Part shown: positions 58,556-64,000 of the stretch, piece after piece
Layout of the letters: each line of letters opens with the position of its first letter
Numbering within the stretch: position 1 is the stretch's first letter
NCBI GenBank assembly: GCA_014607495.2
Contig: CP053159.1
Location: forward strand, 3,107,501-3,171,500
Source of the DNA: Carposina sasakii
Taxonomy: Eukaryota > Arthropoda > Insecta > Lepidoptera > Carposinidae
Direction of reading: 5' to 3'
DNA length: 64,000 bases
Made by a program: the position numbers and the translations under genes
Notes under the pieces: generated by a model
What the model was told of the DNA's origin: nothing
The model's database searches: none
Seen by the model: only the letters and a program-made list of their open reading frames with translations

Positions 58556-58946
58556 ACAGGGTATTTTTTTTGCCACCCTTAACGAAGGGTACGTACTCTA
58601 TACATCAAATAAAGTAAGTTTATGCCAAAAAAATGCTGGGTAACGATGTAAATTTTTTGAAAAAAAAAATAATAACTTGATCCGGCGAAATTTATAGTGT
58701 CCGGTGTTTATGCTAGTTTTTTCATGGATAGATATTAATTATTTCTCGTGAAAAAATCTTCCTACACGCTTCAATGTGCATTTATGCAGAAAAATGCAGT
58801 CTATTTACTCAACTTTGGACCTTTTGGACCTTTTGGATATTCTGGAATCCAGACACATCCCAGGTATGCTTCCTGGAGAAAAATTATCGTGATGATGAGG
58901 AGATTCCGTAGTTTTAGGGAACGTTGACGACCAAAAATCATCCTGT
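58556..58946 (+). mobile_element. TA-flanked MITE, full copy
   Basis: The left end ACAGGGTATTTTTTTTGCCA and the right end, in reverse complement ACAGGATGATTTTTGGTCG, form short imperfect inverted repeats. The internal order CACCCTTAACGAAGGGTACG, CAATGTGCATTTATGCAGAA and GAGGAGATTCCGTAGTTTT is shared with 48695-49042. It is longer by a TTTTGGACCTTTTGGA insertion. Confidence 0.8.
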
Positions 58947-59944
58947 ATAGATGGGAATACGGAGAAGGATAAATGCTATATTTCATAGTCTACGCAGACA
59001 AAGTCGCGCGCGAAAGCTTTAGAAAATAAAAATATGTAATAATTATTTCAAAGGTAAGGTCTACATAATAATATCTTCTGCGTAAATAGCTAGCAAAGCG
59101 TAACTCAAAGAGGGTTTACTTAAATAATAAATAAGTTGCCTCTATATATAGGTATAATCTAACTTACTTTTTTTTACTACTCCAAAGATTATACACCTAC
59201 ACATAACCCTGGGTAAATTATTCACTCGACTCTGCAATGTGATCGTGGAAAATAGTGAATATGCATTGCTCTAAGTTAAAAGTAAGTTCAAAACTTGATT
59301 CTAGAGTGTTTACAGAACATTCAGACTCAAAATCGATTTAGTCGGTTGGACGCAGAAACAGCTAAATGAATGTTAAATTAATTAAATTCGATTTTAGAAA
59401 CGATACTACAGTAACAACTCCTAGATTTTGAAGTGACTGAAAATATATGATTTATTTACAACTTTGTGCTGACTTTAACTTTAGTTTTTTTTTTTTTATT
59501 TCAGATTTTTAAAAGAATTACAATTAGGTTCAGGGTGCCATTAAACCGGAGGGGTTTCACTTGGCGCCCTTTATGTAACTATTAGCCTGGGACACATTTA
59601 TACGTTTCACCGAATAGCTTCTCAGTTATTATGCGCACCTGGAGTTAAGAAGGTTAGGTAGTAAGATTGTGATTAGAAATTACACAATAATGTATGTCTT
59701 AAGCTTTGTTTACATATTGTAAAGTACTGGTGCAATTGTTAAGTGTAAGTGCGAAGTAAGCTGTTAAAGTTGAAACATATAGATACCTATGTACTTAAAG
59801 ATACGGCTATGTTTCCGAAAGTTGAAAGATTTACGTTAATTTTACTCCACACGTCGCACTTAAAGCTATACTCTACCCTTACTGTATTTGTATGTAATTA
59901 AGTCGATTATACTTATAATTTAATACATGAGAAAAGCTAAAACA
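58947..59944. other. Intergenic, possible Helitron tail at 58986
   Basis: CTACGCAGACAAAGTCGCGC then GCG, near 58990-59010, resembles a Helitron 3' hairpin but has no CTAG. Nothing else recognised. Confidence 0.45.
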
Positions 59945-60070
59945 TTCATACATAGATATAATCACGCTTTTATCCCTTACGGGGTAGGCAGAGCACCAAG
60001 GACCGATAGAACCACATGGTGCCACTTCTGACAAATTTTGAGGGTATATTGAGATGTACAAGTTCGAAAA
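59945..60070 (-). repeat. Second copy of the 14540-15127 repeat (3' part)
   Basis: The reverse complement gives CACCATGTGGTTCTATCGGT and CTACCCCGTAAGGGATAAAA, matching 15030-15127. Confidence 0.75.
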
Positions 60071-62296
60071 GCTAAAATTCATACCTATATACATAACATA
60101 AAATATACACAAGGCTGTCTTTCTGAAATATGGTAGCTAGAACTGCTGTATCATAAAGAAGATACCGCAACTACCTTTAGCATACCGGGAACAGCTAATT
60201 GCCTGAAAAAATGCCCGCGTTCCGTAGTCGACTCTTGCGACATGCATGGAAAGACAGAGATTAAAAAACACGAAACTACGTTGTGACTAAATTCCAGTAA
60301 ATGTTTCATTTTGAAAGAAAAATAAGGCACGAATTGCTCATTTTTATTCTGCCCAACTTAACATGCAGTGTTTATGGCCTGAACTTTGCTGGAACTACAT
60401 AAAACCCTCGTTTAAATGTAATGATTTGCGTTTTTAGAATGTAGATAAGGAGCTAACAGTTTTTGTATGTAAACTATTCCTATAATAAAAACGGTATCGC
60501 TGACTGAATCGCCTTATAGAGTAAGCTTTGTTACAGTCTTTGGCAGATTAAAAAGTATTCTTAAGATGTTGGGGACATTTTATAGAATATTATATCAAAG
60601 AGTCGAATTGGCACATGAGTATGCATTTCTATCAAAAGGGCTGCTTACCAAATGGTCTTGATTTTATACTTTGATGTTTTATCTTACGCCTTATAAAATG
60701 TGAGGGTGTACATCATAGAATAAAAACGGTCAAAATTTATTTATGTAATAGTCTATAAGCATACCTATAGATATACTTACACTAGTGCCATCAATCCATG
60801 CATATTCGAATGCAACAAGATTTTACTATCTCTAATTATATCGCTCGAATCAAATTTATAAATGGAAGTCATTTGATAATACAAGAATGGACTCATAAAA
60901 CTGTTAGAACATTCACGCCACTCATCGCCAATCGTTTGCTCAATGCCGACATTATTCAATTTGGCAACAATGTACCAGAACATCATGGGGCTATAAGTGT
61001 CCTCATTCACTGGGCGATCTCATTCCCGTACCTTTTGTGACAGTCGACGGCGCGGTGAAAAGTTACTCCATTTCGACTTGTGTCCGTGAGGCGCAGTATT
61101 GTTCATTTTGCCGATCGTAAACCAGCAAAGTTGTAAAATAGAGTATTTAACTTGGGAGCTTGTGTTTCTTTTTTATATTTTCATAGAGAAGCCTCCAGGG
61201 TTTCACTTGGTGTACATGAAAATGTACTTTCCTTTGACTGCTTTTCCAGTTTTACGTAGTTCTGTTTTTTATATTAATAATTAGTTGGTAAAAGGGCTTT
61301 GTAATTTTTTTATGGCTGTAAGTAAAGTCTATAAAATAACTCTTTCGTCTTGAAATCTCTGTGATAACATAAAAAACACGTAGTAAGTAAAACGGAAAAT
61401 CTTCACTCTCTTTATAAAATGGTAGACGAAGAGTATCATCTTAAGTTTTCTAGAAGGGTAGCATTTTAGATCTGGAGGAAGTTCCATACCTACCACTATA
61501 AGTTTATAGCCGGATAGTTATCCGCTAACAGTCATAATAACAGTCCGTCCACTTTTTTCCCCCTTCGTGATAACTAAACCTCTGTGCGCGCGTTCATTTT
61601 GTTTATTATTGACTTTAAAACTTATTTCTTTAATACACCTACTACTGCTAATGTGTATATCCAATTAAGTACATACATAAATACGAATATACAATAACAC
61701 TGTACAACAAATTAATATGATGGGACTTAACTCTCAAATATTCGAAAGGATGTAAGGGACGTAAAGCAGCTTTTTTCAACCTACGAAAATACTTTAGCGT
61801 TCAGCGGTTAATACCGGATTAGGACGGACTATATTTACATAAATAAATAGGTATTTACAGCGACGGAAAACTAATACGCAATACGGTACATTAGCCTGGG
61901 TGAAAAGGGTTATTTGATCTCGCCTATATTAAAAATAGCCATATTTTACCTTGAATCACTCTTTGTCAGACTTATTTATAATGTACAATACTTTTATATT
62001 GTGAAATATGATTATTATAATGTTTATGTTTTAATATTATAATATATAATTCTGACTCTAAACAATAATTTATTTATTTATTGTACAAATAATTTGTAAA
62101 TAAGGGAATAATGATGCTATAATTGGAGGTATATATTTGTTTATTATTAAAAAGCATAAATAGATTCCAATATAAATGTATGATATGATAGTACTTAAAC
62201 ATCAATATAAATTAGAGAAAAAAAGCTCCTGTATATTGATCCAATATTGTTTTTTATTCTTTCATTCGTTCGAGCCCAGTCGCCCACGCTATCCTA
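60071..62296. other. About 2.2 kb of intergenic sequence, no gene called
   Basis: A pair of overlapping open frames on both strands (60777-61040) has no recognisable family. It is noted but not called. Confidence 0.45.
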
Positions 62297-62790
62297 AGGC
62301 CGAAAACTGGATGTCAGCGATTTGCGGGACGACGGTGGGAGCGGGCGCGGCTCGTTGCTCGTACGCCGCTCCCCGCGCTGCTGCCATCCAGTTCTCTTCA
62401 ATAAGAATCTATCGGTGTTATTACAAAAGAGCTCCTAAAGTTAGACTCGATTTAAATATGACATTTGACAGCAAAATGTATGGCAGATCTGCCAAATTTA
62501 GGGCATATTTAGCTTAAAAGATGTTTAAATTCAGTTTCATGTTACTTCTAACTGTCTACTTACTTCTTTTGATCTGTATTTCTACCCTATTTCTATTGTC
62601 ATTTTCTATGTTACTTCTGTCCGTGTATGTGTAATTTTCAAATAAAAATCTATTCTATTCTATTATATTCTTAATTCTTTTGTAATAAGACGGCAAGTGT
62701 TTATCGTACTGCTCCCGCCCCGCTGCCGCCGTCGCCCCGCTAATCGCAGACATCCATTTTTCGACCTAAAAGGGAGCCGAAGCTTTAGAA
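62297..62790. repeat. GC-rich unit present three times, interrupted by a retroposed AT-rich segment
   Basis: GAAAACTGGATGTCAGCGAT then TTGCGGGACGACGG (from 62302) recurs reversed at about 62360-62395, and again reversed at 62705-62767 (there with GCGATTAGCGGGGCGACGG). Between them, 62400-62680 has a short open C-terminus-like frame, AATAAAAATC and a (TTCTA)n tail, consistent with a retroposon 3' end. Family unknown. Confidence 0.6.
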
Positions 62791-62954
62791 TGTTAAATAA
62801 TATTTTTGTTTTTCAGAGATAACATGAACTCGTAATTTTGATCTTGCCTACTCGAATTACATAAAAGAATTTTGAACTCCACTCATCCTGATTTGTATAT
62901 GATTTGTGTGTATATAATTTAAATTACAAACATACACAAAATCACGTTTCTTTT

Positions 62955-63065
62955 TCAGAGGATAGACAGAGACCATTCGCCATTTGCAACGGTCCTGGCA
63001 TATCTTTCGCTTCATCTACTTTCAAGATAATTCTTCATGCACGCTCGTTGGTTTAGGGTAATCTT
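62955..63065 (-). pseudogene. Diverged LINE 3' terminus
   Basis: The reverse complement has ACGAGCGTGCATGAAGAATT, AAAGTAGATGAAGCGAAAG and GACCGTTGCAAATGG, matching the plus-strand copy at 12130-12305. A one-base shift breaks the frame. Confidence 0.6.
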
Positions 63066-64000
63066 ACCTAACTTTTTAAAAGAATTTCTTAAGTTTGTGA
63101 GGTGAAAGTTCGTTAAGGTCTTCCTCATATAAATTTTAAATAGTAATTTATAAAGTTATAACATATAGTAGATAGACATAGTATCGCCAATTAGGAAAAA
63201 GCTTCATAAAAACACCTCAAATGCAAAACCCAACACAAATAACTGCGCGGTTTTATACAAAAGTATCGCGTGTTTTAATTACAAAACCACACAGCACTCG
63301 CATTACACAGTTTCGGACTCTGTTCAACCTTACCTGTACTTGAGTTCTGCGGAAAAGTTTCAGCCAAATTGTTTTCCCCGTTTCGGCATGATTAAGCAAT
63401 AAACATTGGAATACATGAGAGAGTTGTACTCGTAGCGTATTTTTCACTAGGAACAACTTGCTAACAACTTGAAAAAACTTCAACTTGCTATGGTTACAAC
63501 CTAGTTTTGTTACGGCTGTAAATTTATGAAGACTTTCAACAACCTTATAGCTGAAATACAATTTATGTGTAGGTGTTTGGATTAACTGTGTTTCGGATAA
63601 TTTATTTTATGAATAATTATATAGTTTGGCAGATAACATGACAGCGTTATCTGTGTGAGTCGTATCGCTATCGACATACTACCAAAATCTATGAAATTTG
63701 ACTATGTGTCAAATTACCATAAAAAGTCGTGCTTTCTGCACGCCATGCCGGGTATAATGTCCACTACAGTAGCAAAATATACAAGTCTGAGAATGTATCC
63801 CAAGCATTTATTAAATCCTAACTACGTACAGTGCCATTAATTCCATATTTTGCAGTCTGTTTTCCCTCGGAGCAAATTTAGCGGTTCAAGATATTCGTGA
63901 AGTAGTTTAGACGAACTGTACATTTTTATATTGGGTACAAAAGTAAGTCAAGACATTTTAATTTGTTTGTTTTTACACAGCACGGCATAAATGGCACGGT
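63066..64000. other. Intergenic, no gene seen
   Basis: The 102-codon minus frame at 63253-63561 shows no recognisable domain or repeat partner, so it is left uncalled. Confidence 0.5.

Noticed and set aside
60777..61040. Open frames on both strands over the same 240 bp
   Set aside because: No domain, no splice-site support and no second copy. Mirrored open frames are common in such DNA.
1..64000. CRISPR array, operon or bacterial gene cluster
   Set aside because: No regularly spaced repeats with unique spacers and no tightly packed genes. All other signals are those of an insect nuclear genome.

Overview
The window looks like a stretch of a lepidopteran (moth or butterfly) nuclear genome. 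It is AT-rich and has long introns. It is full of repeat types typical of that order: Helitrons ending in a GC hairpin plus CTAG, RTE and CR1/L2-like non-LTR retrotransposons, tRNA-derived SINEs, and many foldback or MITE-like DNA elements. It contains no bacterial operons, CRISPR array or rRNA.

I can support one host protein-coding gene. It is a complete dpr-family gene (defective proboscis extension response; a two-Ig-domain neuronal surface protein) on the minus strand. Six coding exons lie at 53432-53369, 50109-49910, 44888-44678, 44396-44269, 43030-42862 and 42163-42036. All junctions are GT-AG with matching phases. The joined reading frame is exactly 900 nt, giving 299 residues: signal peptide, Ig1, Ig2 and a short hydrophobic tail. 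Its two long introns carry many transposon copies, including an inverted SINE pair.

The rest is intergenic sequence with mobile-element debris. 1-8.6 kb: tRNA-like SINEs, Helitrons, and a CR1/L2-like LINE split by a foldback element. 8.6-22 kb: a large foldback element, LINE 3' ends, SINE copies, several MITE families and an element built from ACGTAR-type hexamers. 22.5-24.6 kb: two opposed BEL/Pao retrotransposon fragments and an unexplained GC-rich patch. 24.9-34.3 kb: MITEs, SINEs, LINE fragments and an RTE 3' end with an open C-terminal frame. 34.3-42 kb: mostly featureless, except for a 456-bp terminal-inverted-repeat element with an exact 6-bp target duplication. 55.7-56.8 kb: a CpG-rich 1050-bp solo LTR with an exact 4-bp target duplication. 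57-64 kb: a Helitron, a MITE, LINE tails and a GC-rich triplicated unit.

I saw no multi-gene system. The least familiar items are the 37.0-kb element, the ACG-hexamer element, and the foldback families. All family assignments come from reading motifs and comparing copies within this window. No database search was run.
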